64,000 bases of DNA, from contig OZ024797.1 of the NCBI GenBank assembly GCA_964017045.1, forward strand, positions 12,555,062 to 12,619,061, given 5' to 3'. Under the pieces are notes generated by a model that had not been told where the DNA came from, made no database searches, and saw nothing but the letters and a program-made list of their open reading frames with translations. The position numbers and the translations under genes were made by a program. Positions 47,458-59,111 of the stretch are shown here, one piece after another. The stretch comes from Omphiscola glabra. Taxonomy: Eukaryota > Mollusca > Gastropoda > Lymnaeidae. Numbering within the stretch: the stretch's first letter is position 1; the number at the start of each line of letters is the position of its first letter.

Positions 47458-48628
47458 TTATACGTCACACTGACACAGTGAACACGAGGTGGTCCCATTT
47501 TTCTTGAAACCGTCCATCCCACAATCGAGGTCGCAGGAGAATGGCGGGCATGGGTGTGTCATAGAGCTGTCCGTCGCTGTAGCCACGTGAGCGGTCGGTG
47601 CCGTCGCCGTCCGTGACGTGTACTGACACACGTACGAATGCTCGTAACCCAGAGATTCTTTGTTCTCGCAGACGGAGTCGTACCACTTCCCGGCCTGCCT
47701 GGTGTCAAGCAGGGTGCAAACCTCTCCGGGGTGTTTGTGATCGCCCTCGCCAATGGCCCAGTTGCTGAACGCCAGGGGCGTGCCGTCCGCCCACACGAAG
47801 GTCCCGTCGTTGTCCTGATCTTCAAGTCCTATCCAAACCCGGACGTCCGGTTTTTTGTACGCATTGACCAGTTTGTCCACCAAGAACCCCTGGACGACTG
47901 CCGAGTCGACAACGGCAAGCGTGCCTCCTTGACCCACGCAGTCCTGCTCGGCGTGGACGTAATCCTTGACCCTGTACAGCACAAAATAAAAGCACGAGTC
48001 TTGGTAAAGTTGATGGTATTCGTCTTGAGGTAAGCCAGGTGGACACGCATCATCCACTTCTGTTTGTTCGCTGCCTGATAAAAATTTGATGACACCATTT
48101 CAATTGAAAAACGAAGCTACGCTAAAATATATTTGTGTTGTTTTTTTTTTAAAGTCAATTCATTAAAAATTATAGGTTATGAAATACTGAAAAGGAATTA
48201 TAGAAAAAAAAATTAAGCATCCATATTTACTAATGAGCTGTGTGCTCTCCCGTAAGTAAACAACTATTCTAATGCTTTTTTTTTTAAATTTAAAAAATGA
48301 CGTATAACTGAACACACACTTTGTCTTTAAAGATAACTACGACTTAAAACTATCCTTAAATATCCACTATAAACACAGGATGTTGTTTACTTTGGTGCGA
48401 TCACAAAAGTCACATGACATGCAATATGGCAAGCAATCACTTAAGTCACATGACATGCAATATGGCATGCAATCACTTAAGTCACGTGACATGCAATATG
48501 GCAGAATTTTTTGCGTTAACGAATATCTATATGTATAATTTTGGTATTTAAAAAAAAGAACCCGGTCAGTAGGCCTACTTACAAAAGAAACTTGTAAACA
48601 AAATGAACGCAGTCAATCTAGCAATCAT
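47458..48628 (-). CDS. Secreted C-type lectin with antistasin-like tail (CTLD gene 8)
   Basis: On the - strand, exon 1 is 48628-48583 and exon 2 is 48074-47458, joined by a phase-1 intron (gtaagt donor, tatcag acceptor), giving about 220 residues. Signal peptide MIARLTAFILFTSFF, then C/SEQTEVDDACPPG. The long-form CTLD has VWIGLEDQDNDG, WADGTPLAF, NWAIGEGDHKHPGEVC in the loop (one His at the -5 position but none at -9) and KWYDSVC at the WND position, which keeps an Asp. The last core Cys is in YVCQYT. A short Thr/Ala linker (about 20 residues) leads to a six-Cys tail with CPPFSCDLDC, GMDGFKKN, CSLCQCDV. It has the most divergent CTLD of the set. The unusual extra Cys comes from the codon split by the intron. 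Confidence 0.88.
48395..48505. repeat. Three ~36-bp units upstream of CTLD gene 8 intron 1
   Basis: Units contain agtcacatgacatgcaatat followed by ggcaagcaatcactta. They lie inside the intron of CTLD gene 8. Confidence 0.85.
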
Positions 48629-49114
48629 CTTAAACAATAAAATTGTAAACTGGCAAATAAAAATGTGTAGGGAAAATATGACTGAATTATTTTTTTATTT
48701 TTTTTTCAAATAGTAACTGAGATAGTGATGACCTTCGACCTTGACACGTGAGAAAAGAGCTTACAATCCACATTCAAATGTGTTGAGATAAGCAGTGCAT
48801 GACGTCATCCAGCACAACTGATCTTGGCGTCATGCCCATCTAATCGTGATGTCTGCATGCCAGAGGCGGAGAAAGAAATTTTCATTTCTATAGTTTTTAA
48901 ATTATTTGGGGGCGCGGGGGGGGGGGGAGGGGGGTGCGGGGGAGTGGAGACATGACCAAACATTCACATCACGAGGTGTTGCATTGTCGCATAATTGTGC
49001 TCAGGTCACACTTATTTAAAATCCATAACATGCCATTAAGAAGAATTCAAGATACATACATGCACACGTATTTTATAACAATAATTAGCAGAATACAAGT
49101 GTGCAGGAGTCTTT
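48629..49114. other. 5' flank of CTLD gene 8
   Basis: A G-rich run lies at about 48908-48945. No gene is recognised. The promoter of gene 8 should be at the left side of this stretch. Confidence 0.45.
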
Positions 49115-49828
49115 TAAAAATGGCTGAGGTTTATATCCATAGTACAGCTAAATGAGGTATATGTCCATAGTACTGCTACAGGAGGCAGATGTCCATAGTC
49201 ATGCTACATGAGGCAGATGTCCATAGTCATGCTACATGAGGCAGATGTCCATAGTACTTCTACATGAGGCAGATGTCCATAGTACTTCTACATGAGGCAG
49301 ATGTCCATAGTACTTCTACATGAGGCAGATGTCCATAGTACTGCTAAATGAGGCAGATGTCCATAGTACTGCTACATGAGGCAGATGTCCATAGTACTGC
49401 TACATGAGGCAGCTGTCCATAGTACAGCTACCTGAGGCAGATGTCCATAGTACTTCTACATGAGGCAGATGTCCATAGTTCTGCTACATGAGGCATAGGT
49501 CCATAGTACTGCTACATGCGGCATATGTCCATAGTACTGCTACATGAGGCAGATGTCCATATTACGCTACATGAGGCAGATGCCCATAGTACTGCTACAT
49601 GAAGCAGATTTCCATATTACGCTACATGACGCATATGTCCATAGTACTGCTACATGGGGGCAGTTGTCCATAGTACTGCTATATGAGGCAGGTGTCCATA
49701 GTACTGTTACATGAGGCAGATGTCCATAATACTGCTACATGGGGCAGATGTCCATAGTACTGCTACATAAGGCAGATGTCGATAGTACTGCTACATAAGG
49801 TAGATGTCCGTAGTACTGCTATATATCA
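49115..49828. repeat. Minisatellite, 28-bp unit, about 25 copies
   Basis: Units of tacatgaggcagatgtccat plus agtactgc with many point variants. Confidence 0.95.
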
Positions 49829-49887
49829 TTATATTTTTTTTGTTTAACTGTCTTTATTGATAAAGCGTGAGCACATTTTTGGAATCA

Positions 49888-50130
49888 TTCTGAAATATGT
49901 TGTTTAACAGATGTAATATATTGTTTAACAGATGTAATATGTTGTTTAACAGATGTAATATGTTGTTTAACAGATGTAATATGTTGTTTAACAGATGTAA
50001 TATTTTATTTAATAAATGCAATATGTTGTTTAACAGATGTAATATGTTGTTAAAAAGATGTAATATATTGTTTCAACAGATGTAATATGTTGTTTAACAG
50101 ATGTAATATATTGTTTAACAGATGCATACA
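49888..50130. repeat. Minisatellite, 21-bp unit, about 11 copies
   Basis: Units of atgtaatatgttgtttaaca plus g. The period divisible by three gives an artefact MLFNRCN frame. Confidence 0.95.
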
Positions 50131-50556
50131 ATCTTCAAATATTATTTTAATTTCTACTTTTTAATATCCTTTTTTCCTTATAACCTAAAATAATATTAGA
50201 ACCATCAGAGAATGCAACAGAGATAATTTTTTTGTTAACTTGGCCAGCATTGAAGACCCGGACCAAATGCTCAGGAATGATAACTCGTTATCAGAATAGA
50301 CAATTTGATATGCACGTTGTCTCCCCTGACAATTTTTGTTTTTCGAAGGATTAAAAATAACAGCTTAACACCCCCCCCCCCCCTTCTTTTCCTACCACAC
50401 AACTTTTTTCTTAACCATTTTAAATCGGACCAAGTGGCGTAGCTAAGGTTAGTTGGCCAAGGCCAAAACTGCCACCCCTTTATATAAAGAAAAAATTGCC
50501 GCATGGGGAGGACAGCAGCCCCCCTCTCCTTTACCATTGATCGGACCCCGTTGAAC
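50131..50556. other. Intergenic stretch with a partial MITE end
   Basis: aagtggcgtagctaaggtta at about 50433 matches the CAGTGGCGTAGC family but has no partner. No gene is seen. Confidence 0.45.
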
Positions 50557-50846
50557 AGTTACCGGAAATTTCATCGAAAGAAATTTCATCGACGGAAAAT
50601 TGATCGACGGTAATTTGATCGAACGGAATATTTTTGTCAGTTCAGACGTTAAAATGTTCGTCAAATTTCTTTTTGAACGCACTATACTATACAGTAAAAC
50701 AAAATAATGCGTTCAAAAAGAAATTTGACGCAAAATTTTAACGTATAAACTAAAAAAACGATTCGACCAAATTTCCGTTCGATCAAATTTCCGTTCGATC
50801 AATTTTCCGTCGACGTAATTTCTTTCGATCAAATTTCCGGATGCGC
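50557..50846. mobile_element. Foldback (palindromic) MITE, 290 bp
   Basis: The two halves are long inverted repeats: ccggaaatttcatcgaaaga at the left and its near-complement at the right, with ttctttttgaacgcactata facing gcgttcaaaaagaaatttga. A perfect 8-bp target duplication cgttgaac flanks it (50549-50556 and 50847-50854). Many tcgatcaaatttccg motifs repeat in each arm. Non-coding. Confidence 0.88.
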
Positions 50847-50854
50847 CGTTGAAC

Positions 50855-51100
50855 ACCTGGATAAAGGAGAGAGCTGGTCTGTGACTTTGTGAGTGTCTGT
50901 AATCGTTTAGTAAAGCTTCACAGCTAAAATAGGGTCAATGTAAGGAAACGTACGAAACAAATAATTCTTTAAAGATGGCGCTTAAGATATGTTAATATCC
51001 GCTTTGCAATTAGCCGTCTCGTTGAGACTGAAAAAAAATTTATTAAAATATCGAAAACTGAATGAGCAATGGGAGATGATGCGTTGCGGAACCGGAGGGG
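50855..51100. other. Short non-coding gap
   Basis: Nothing recognised. Confidence 0.4.
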
Positions 51101-53475
51101 TGGGGTTTTTTAATGAAAAAAGACTAAGACTGTAAGGCGTAAGGTATCAAGAGGGCCTGTGGGGTGTTTATGAAATAAGACTAAGACTGTAAGGCGTAAG
51201 GTATCAAGAGGGTCTTGGGGTGGGGGCTGTTTATGAAATAAGACTAAGACTGTAAGGCGTAAGGTATCAAGAGGGCCTGGGGGGCATTTTATGAAAAAGA
51301 CTAAGACTGTAAGGCGTAAGGTATCAAGAGGGCCTGGGGGGCATTTTATGAAATAAGACTAAGACTGTAAGGCGTAAGGTATCAAGAGGGCATGGGGGTG
51401 TTTATGAAATAAGACTAAGACTGTAAGGCGTAAGGTATCAAGAGGGCCTGGGTGGTGTTTATGAAATAAGACTAAGACTGTAAGGCGTAAGGTATCAAGA
51501 GGGCCTGGGGGTGTTTATGAAATAAGACTAAGACTGTAAGGCGTAAGGTATCATGAGGGCCTGTGGGGTGTTTATGAAATAAGACTAAGACTGTAAGGCG
51601 TAAGGTATCAAGAGGGCCTGGGGTGGGGGCTGTTTATGAAATAAGACTAAGACTGTAAGGCGTAAGGTATCAAGAGGGCCTGGGGGTGTTTATGAAATAA
51701 TACTAAGACTGTAAGGCGTAAGGTATCATGAGGGCCTGGGGGGTGTTTATGAAATAAGACTAAGACTGTAAGGCGTAAGGTATCAAGAGGGCCTGGGGGG
51801 CTGTTTATGAAATAAGACTAAGACTGTAAGGCGTAAGGTATCAAGAGGGCATGGGGGTGTTTATGAAATAAGACTAAGACTGTAAGGCGTAAGGTATCAT
51901 GAGGGCCTGTGGGGTGTTTATGAAATAAGACTAAGACTGTAAGGCGTAAGGTATCAAGAGGGCCTGTGGTGGGGGCTGTTTATGAAATAAGACTAAGACT
52001 GTAAGGCGTAAGGTATCAAGAGTACCTGGGGGTGTTTATGAAATAAGACTAAGACTGTAAGGCGTAAGGTATCATGAGGGCCTGGGGAGTGTTTATGAAA
52101 TAAGACTAAGACTGTAAGGCGTAAGGTATCAAGAGGGCCTGGGGGGCATTTTATGAAATAAGACTAAGACTGTAAAGAGTAAGGTATCAAGAGGGCCTGG
52201 GGGTGTTTATGAAATAAGACTAAGACTGTAAGGCGTAAGGTATCATGAGGGCCTGTGGGGTGTTTATGAAATAAGACTAAGACTGTAAGGCGTAAGGTAT
52301 CAAGAGGGCCTGTGGTGGGGGCTGTTAATGAAATAAGACTAAGACTGTAAGGCGTAAGGTATCAAGAGTACCTGGGGGTGTTTATGAAATAAGACTAAGA
52401 CTGTAAGGCGTAAGGTATCATGAGGGCCTGGGGAGTGTTTATGAAATAAGACTAAGACTGTAAGGCGTAAGGTATCAAGAGGGCCTGGGGGGCATTTTAT
52501 GAAATAAGACTAAGACTGTAAAGAGTAAGGTATCAAGAGGGCCTGGGGGTGTTTATGAAATAAGACTAAGACTGTAAGGCTTAAGGTATCAAGAGGGCCT
52601 GGGGTGTTTATGAAATAAGACTAAGACTGTAAGGCGTAAGGTATCAAGAGGGCCTGGGGGGCATTTTATGAAATAAGACTTAGACTGTAAGGCGTAAGGT
52701 ATCAAGAGGGCCTGGGTGGTGTTTATGAAATAAGACTAAGACTGTAAGGCGTAAGGTATCAAGAGGGTCTTGGGGTGGGGGCTGAAATAAGACTAAGACT
52801 GTAAGGCGTAAGGTATCATGAGGGCCTGGGGGGTGTTTATGAAATAAGACTAAGACTGTAAGGCGTAAGGTATCAAGAGGGCCTGGGAGTGTTTATGAAA
52901 TAAGACTAAGACTGTAAGGCGTAAGGTATCAAGAGGGCATGGGGTGGGGGCTGTTTATGAAATAAGACTAAGACTGTAAGGCGTAAGGTATCAAGAGGGC
53001 CTGGGGGGCATTTTATGAAATAAGACTAAGACTGTAAGGCGTAAGGTATCAAGAGGGCCTGGGGGTGTTTATGAAATAAGACTAAGACTGTAAGGCTTAA
53101 GGTATCAAGAGGGCCTGGTGGGGTGTTTATGAAATAAGACTAAGACTGTAAGGCGTAAGGTATCATGAGGCCCTGGGTGGTGTTTATGAAATAAGACTAA
53201 GACTGTAAGGCGTAAGGTATCAAGAGGGCCTGGGGGTGTTTATGAAATAAGACTAAGACTGTAAGGCGTAAGGTATCATGAGGGCCTGGGGGGTGTTTAT
53301 GAAATAAGACTAAGACTGTAATGCGTAAGGTATCAAGAGGGCCTGGGGGTGTTTATGAAATAAGACTAAGACTGTAAGGCTTAAGGTATCAAGAGGGCCT
53401 GGGGGTGTTTATGAAATAAGACTAAGACTGTAAGGCGTAAGGTATCAAGAGGGCCTTGGGGTGGGGGGTGTAGGA
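51101..53475. repeat. Large minisatellite, about 57-bp unit, about 42 copies
   Basis: Core ataagactaagactgtaagg followed by cgtaaggtatcaagagggcc, then a variable G-rich spacer (gggggtgttt, ggggggcatttt, tggggtgggggctgttt and others) before tatgaa. The core is almost invariant while the spacer varies in length. Variant units recur in the same order at about 51885-52210 and 52235-52545, so blocks of units were duplicated together. Confidence 0.97.
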
Positions 53476-53759
53476 ACAGGAAAGGAAGAACCTTGTCAAA
53501 TTGCTTCTATGAGATGAATATAAGGGGGGTGGGGTGGGGGTTGCACTAGATGTCAGAAGGAGGAGAAGGTGTCCGACCTTTCAGATATGAGAACCACCTG
53601 GCATCTCTACTGTGAACTTTCTCACTTAGCATCAGCCAACAGGTGATTGGTATTCTTGTCATCTGTAGGTAGAGGAAGGTGAAGGATGATAACATGATGG
53701 TGTATTTAGAATACTCGAAACAACACCTTCTGTAGCTCTGTGTCAATGTGTATGTCAGA
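53476..53759. other. Short non-coding gap
   Basis: Nothing recognised beyond G-rich sequence. Confidence 0.4.
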
Positions 53760-54268
53760 CAGTGTCATGATGGCTCTATGTCACACCCATGTAATTTTGA
53801 ATGTCAGACATTGTGATGATGGCTCTATGTCACACTCAAGTCATTTTGAATGTCAGACATTGTGATGATGGCTCTATGCCACATCATGTCATTTTGAATG
53901 TCAGACATTGTGATGATGGTTCTATGTCACACTCAAGTCAATGTGTATAATAGAGAGTGTGATGATGGCTCTATGCCACATCATGTCATTTTGAATGTCA
54001 GACATTGTGATGATGGCTCTATGCCACATCATGTCATTTTGAATGTCAGACATTGTGATGATGGCTCTATGCCACATCATGTCATTTTGAATGTCAGACA
54101 TTGTGATGATGGCTCTATGCCACATCATGTCATTTTGAATGTCAGACATTGTGATGATGGCTCTATGCCACATCATGTCATTTTGAATGTCAGACATTGT
54201 GATGATGGCTCTATGCCACATCATGTCATTTTGAATGTCAGACATTGTGATGATGGCTCTATGCCACA
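53760..54268. repeat. Minisatellite, 48-bp unit, about 10-11 copies
   Basis: Units begin gtcattttgaatgtcagaca and end tgatgatggctctatgccacatcat. The right-hand copies are nearly identical. Divisible by three, hence the artefact frames on both strands. Confidence 0.95.
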
Positions 54269-54339
54269 CCCATACAAGAACGTGTATGTACCTGATAAAT
54301 GCACGTGGAACACTATAGGCACGCTGAGCTGAGGCTGTG

Positions 54340-54415
54340 AACCAGCGCCCCATGTGAACCAGCGCCCCATGTGAACCAGCGCCCCATGTGAACCAGCGCC
54401 CCATGTGAACCAGTT
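54340..54415. repeat. Short tandem repeat, 17-bp unit, about four copies
   Basis: Units of gaaccagcgccccatgt. Confidence 0.92.
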
Positions 54416-55004
54416 CTCTATTTGAATGGTCTGTTGTCCATTTATAAACTTGGAGCTCAGTTTCACATAAAGACTTAATGTTGTCATACTCACCGGGTTG
54501 TTGGTGGTCGTATGCTGTGCCTCTACGTTTGGTGCGTTGACCACTCTTATATCTACCAAGAAGAAATAATTTAAATTGAGGAGTAAAGAAATATTTTTTT
54601 TAATATCAATTATTTCTTCTTCTTTTTTTTAAGACTGTAATTTTTAATTTTTTTAAAGAGGGGTTTGGGGGGAGGGGGTGGGTTGCAATCATAAAAGTAA
54701 GGAGTAAACTATCAAAATGCTTTTTTCCGCATTGCAGAATCACTCAAGCATTGCCCTTTGATCAACCGATAAACAATTGTTAAAGTCATCAACTGCAGAG
54801 TAATTCACACGTGTGTTATCAGGGTGTCAGCATGTCTGCCACCATTGTAGGCAAGGTCATGACAAGGAGAACACATGTGCCGCGCCTGTCTTGGAATTAG
54901 AAGAAGCCTGGGTGCGCACTCGTCTGCTGCAATCGTGTACATTCATTCTACAGTCAGAACTAATGTAGGGCGGTCAAAATTTATGACTCTAATCTGGCCA
55001 GTTA
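54416..55004. other. Non-coding stretch
   Basis: No gene supported. A possible isolated - strand exon at 54552-54494 is discussed under rejected items. Confidence 0.4.
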
Positions 55005-55128
55005 AAGAGGTTGTGAGACGACAACAAAAACACCCTTCAAATGAGGTTGTCATACGACAACACAAATACCCTTCAAATGGGGTTGTCATACGACAACCAA
55101 AACACCCTTCAAATGGGGTTGTCAGATC
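55005..55128. repeat. Tandem repeat, about 36-bp unit with internal palindrome, 3-4 copies
   Basis: Units of gttgtcatacgacaac plus acaaatacccttcaaatggg. The gttgtcatacgacaac part is a near-perfect palindrome. Confidence 0.88.
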
Positions 55129-55334
55129 ACAAATACAGAGTGAGATGACTATTCTAGGGAGAAACATGTGCTTGATGATTGCACAGAGATTTTATGTTGG
55201 AGGCTAGATCCGTGCGCAATCATACACCGTTAAACACCGACTCGCGCGCCACCTATTGTAATATTGCTCTAACGACTATAACAAATGGTCTGTTTCATAC
55301 GAACGGGATTAAGCAGTGCGAACTCGAACTGTTT

Positions 55335-55533
55335 CTCCACCCATGCAATAACTCTGTTCGAAATTATATTGATATAGCTCATATAAGAAAAAAAAACGAA
55401 TTTAGGGCCCCCGGCCCCCAAACGGAATATTTTAAAATGGTTGTGCTACTCAGAAACTTACTTGTTATGTCACACACAAACTGAAATGTCGTTGTCGATT
55501 AAATTCCATCCACCCACGCAATAGGTTTTTTTG

Positions 55534-55574
<41 letters not shown>

Positions 55575-55665
55575 CTCATATAAGAAAAAAGCAAAGCGAA
55601 TTTAGGGCCCCCGGCCCCAATCGGAATATTGTAAAATGTTGCACTAGTTCAGAAACCTAAGTGGG
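55335..55665. repeat. Two-copy direct repeat with (AT)n between
   Basis: A ~140-bp segment containing tagctcatataagaaaaaa and gaatttagggcccccggccc is present at about 55335-55475 and 55505-55660. The second copy includes an (AT)n run at 55541-55572. Confidence 0.8.
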
Positions 55666-56159
55666 CGTACGTACGCACAACAATTCATCAAAGTTTTATC
55701 GCAATCGGATGAATAGTATAGGACAAACATACAAACAAATAAAGAAACATTAATTTTTAATTATATACATTATTAATATCTGCGGAGAGACAAAAATACA
55801 AATTTACCTGTAATAACTTATAGCGCTCTTGTAAAACATCTTCATCCATAGCAGCACGAGCCGGGGGGGGGGGGGGGCGGCGCTAGCTGTCTGAAATTCC
55901 AGCAACCGAGCAGCGTTTGTTTCTCCTCAAAGCAAACTTCCAAAGGTCAGAGGTTATGACTTGTTTGTTTCCCCGTGGAGACGGAGCCACGTCAAAGCTA
56001 CAATAGAGCCCCTCTCCATAGGTGGCGCTATCAGAGCCAGGGGTCAACGGGTGCGAGTTCACACGTTGGAAATGATGAGGCAATGACAGGAAAGGATTTG
56101 TGTGTGTAAGTGTGTGTAGTGTGGAGGGCAGGGGGGTATATCTTCATCATTAAAAAAAA
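55666..56159. other. Non-coding stretch
   Basis: G-run near 55864. The sequence around gtacgtacgcacaacaattc (55667) looks repeat-like. No gene is seen. Confidence 0.4.
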
Positions 56160-56455
56160 ACCACAAATAGCGACACAAATAGCGACACAAATAGCGATAC
56201 AAATAGCGATACAAATAGGGACACAAATAGCGATACAAATAGCGATACAAATAGGGACACAAATAGGGACACAAATAGCGACACAAATAGCGATACAAAT
56301 AGGGACACAAATAGCGACACAAATAGCGACACAAATAGCGACACAAATAGCGACACAAATAGGGACACAAATAGGGACACAAATAGGGACACAAATAGCG
56401 ACACAAATAGCGACACAAATAGCGACACAAATAGGGACACAAATAGGGACAATTA
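56160..56455. repeat. Minisatellite, 12-bp unit, about 24 copies
   Basis: Units acacaaatagcg, atacaaatagcg and acacaaataggg. Artefact frames read TQIATQIA on + and LFVS on -. Confidence 0.96.
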
Positions 56456-56501
56456 TTTAAAAGCCAAAACATGTTTGATTTGAGACTTGTACTATAACTG
56501 A

Positions 56502-56990
56502 GGGTGCTGGGTGGCCGAGTGGTCTCAACTGAGCAAATCTCAAGTTGATGGTCTAGAGCCCAATCCCCACCAAAACCCAATCAAGGAAAAACATCACCAG
56601 CGACCCGGGTGGATGGGACTCTTTAACCTTGGACGGCACCCCGGGTGGATGGGACTCGTTAACCTTGGACGGCAACTCATCTAAAGAGAAGGCAACTCTG
56701 AATTCAAACCCGGAGATGGAGCCCCATAGGCGGATATCATCAGTGCAAAGAAACATTCCGAAGAAAAACTCCTGCGACGCCACCGGTGCCACGCTGTATT
56801 ATCCACATGGTGTTCCCTTTGTGTTATCCAGCAGCGTCGAGAGAGGCGATTTGCTGTCGGGAAGCAGCTTATAATCCTAGAAGAATAATCCCAGGCCCTG
56901 TGGATTTCGTCCTGCGAAGTCCACACCATCGTCACATCGTGGAGACGGATGCCAGTAAAAAAACAAAACAAAACTTACGGTGGAAGGATG
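56502..56990 (+). mobile_element. tRNA-derived SINE (Leu/Ser-like head)
   Basis: The head gctgggtggccgagtggtct resembles the D-arm/box A of tRNA-Leu or tRNA-Ser, and ggtctagagccc resembles box B about 45 bp later. Downstream, a 35-bp segment (gggtggatgggactcgttaa plus ccttggacggca) is duplicated. The body reaches roughly 56980. The 3' boundary is uncertain. It is not an intact tRNA gene. Confidence 0.65.
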
Positions 56991-57189
56991 GGTGGATACT
57001 TGAATACCTGGATGGAAAGCAACATTAAAAATAAAAGGCGGCACCTACCTACTGGATTGCTGTACTCGTTGAGTCAGCGTGCCATCGCTCGAATCACTGA
57101 AATGTAAGGTTAGGGAGCTAAAATAGCTAGTAAGGGTAAATAAATCTGCATCCATTGTAGTAAGCTTGAACATAAATGTTGTCATGTCA

Positions 57190-57456
57190 TAAGTAAGAAC
57201 ATATATGCAGCCGTGATAGTAAGCTGGAACATATATGCAGCCGTGATAGTAAGCTGGAACATATATGCAGCCGTGATAGTAAGCTGGAACATATATGCAG
57301 CCGTGATAGTAAGCTGGAACATAGATGCAGCCGTGATAGTAAGCTAGACAATATGTGCAGGCGTGATAGTAAGCTAGAACTTATATGCAACCGTGACAAC
57401 CGTGATAGTAAGCTAGAACATATATGCAGCCGTGATAGTAAGCTAGAACAAATATG
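57190..57456. repeat. Minisatellite, 30-bp unit, about 9 copies
   Basis: Units of gaacatatatgcagccgtga plus tagtaagctg. Confidence 0.95.
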
Positions 57457-57530
57457 CTTGGGGCACCACAACATGAGGAACTGTATTAAAGGGTCGCGGC
57501 ATTAGGAAGGTTTAGAACCCTTGCTGTAAG
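57457..57530. mobile_element. SPIN-like hAT element, right-end fragment
   Basis: atgcttggggcaccacaaca, then aactgtattaaagggtcgcg and attaggaaggtttagaaccc match the right halves of the elements at 40449-40571 and 41051-41246. The minisatellite on its left has replaced the rest. Confidence 0.75.
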
Positions 57531-58199
57531 ACAACACAAAGTGCTGCCCGAAATGTCGAAAAGGATTATATAAAGGAGCAATTAGCTTTACGTTTTGTTT
57601 ATGTCATGAAATTTGAGAACCACTGGCAAGTTTTGAAGGGTTTGGAAGAGGGCGAGGTGAACTCAAGATGAAGAAACAAGAGACAGAGATATCGTTAACT
57701 TAATGATGTAATTTAAGCCCTCGATCAGCCTCGCGTTATTGGATTTTCTCTCGAGGGAACAACAGACTAGCTCCGGAAGCAGGCAGGATAAGGTCTGGGT
57801 GTGGACTCGGGGCGGGACAAAGATGAGAAGACATGGCATTTCCGGTGGCGGTAGCTCTGAGCAAGAATAAAAACAGAGGGCATAGACACGTTCCACTATT
57901 TTTAGATTGATATAAAAATTGAACAAACCTTCTTACAGCAGTGCTTACCAGACTTCGTCGATTCCGGAGCCGTTGCTGAATCCAGGCTTTGCCGAGGTAG
58001 AGGCGTAGCGTGATTGTTTGGCGCCCTGGCACGAGATTCGTTTTTACAGAACAATGTCGTGTTTATAGAGCAGGTCACTCCACACGCATGGGAGCAGCGT
58101 CGTCACGTTGAGCACTGCATGGTTGCACGATCTGTTGTACGTCACCAGACATGCCGCCCCCACGCTCAACAAATGATGTAACAAAACATTATTACAATC
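57531..58199. other. Non-coding stretch
   Basis: A CAGAGGCGTAGC-type MITE end lies near 58000 (tagaggcgtagcgtgattgt). No gene is supported. Confidence 0.4.
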
Positions 58200-58910
58200 T
58201 TTAAACTATACTTTATAGCAGTCTTGAAACTATACTTTATTACAGCCTTTTTGAACTATACTTTATTACATCATTTTGAACTATATTTTATTACAGCCTT
58301 CAAGGTCATGGAGTCAGTGGCAGAGTGTGTGTGTTGGTTTGGGAGAAATGAGGTATGTGAGCGAGGTGAGCAATTGTCATGTCACGGATGGGTGAATAAC
58401 TTGTGAGATGTTTAAGCTATAAAAGGGAGAGATATTATTATGTTCGGGAGAGAGAGGCTGATATGTTCACGAACGAGCTGTGTGTGTCCGAGTCTGACAG
58501 AGACGTATTGTGAACTAATGATTGCGGTGTACCTCCGGACTGTGGAGTTGGTATTATATGCATTGCGAGATGTACTATTGAGAATAAAGAGCAATAACCA
58601 ATGGACGTATTGTGTTGTGCCTCGGACTTAATAGAATTATTAAGTGTACTATAGAGAGAAGCAGAGATACCGTAAAGGATCGTCAGAGTAGAGTATAATC
58701 GCACTCTGCCGCTCGTCGACCCTAGACAAACATCATGAGCCATCATATTCTTATGGACCAAAGAATATTTGACAACAGCCTTTTGAACTATACTTTATTA
58801 CAGCCTTTAAACTAGACTTTATTACAGTCAATAAAACTATACTTAATTAGAGCCTTTTACACTATACTTTTTGCAGCCTTAAAAACTCATCTTTTTTGGC
58901 AGCCTGATAG
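58200..58910. repeat. Tandem repeat, about 25-bp unit, split in two blocks
   Basis: Units of aactatactttattacagcc occur at about 58200-58300 and again at about 58775-58880. The intervening ~470 bp is unrelated, so an insertion probably split one array. Confidence 0.85.
58305..58770 (+). mobile_element. Possible solo LTR inserted in the array
   Basis: The insert has a TATA-like ctataaaagggag at about 58417 and an aataaa signal in gagaataaagagcaataacc at about 58577, 160 bp downstream. This is the layout of an LTR promoter and polyadenylation region. Exact ends and target duplication could not be fixed. A MITE is the alternative. Confidence 0.4.
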
Positions 58911-59111
58911 AATCTCTTCTTAACATTAAACCGACCATCAGATGTGAACAATGCACGAGAAATACCCGGAATGAAACCACACCACACAGATCTAACAAGG
59001 AAAAAAATGAAGATGGTGAGGTGGGGTGCAAAGAAGACGGTGAGAGTGGGGTGCAGAATTAATCCACGTCGTTTATACAAAGGGAGAGAAAAAAAGTGCT
59101 TGCTGCTGCAC

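Noticed and set aside
54494..54552. Possible - strand exon with ag acceptor and strong gtgagt donor, plus another at 57049-57096 (tttcag acceptor, gtaggt donor) and a donor at about 57950
   Set aside because: They can be strung together in compatible frames, but no start, domain or 3' end was found, and the third overlaps a CAGAGGCGTAGC-type MITE end. Gene 8 has its own signal exon at 48628-48583, so they are not needed for it. RNA-seq would decide.
56502..56580. Functional tRNA gene
   Set aside because: Box A and box B-like motifs are present, but the arms do not look intact and the segment continues into a SINE-like body.
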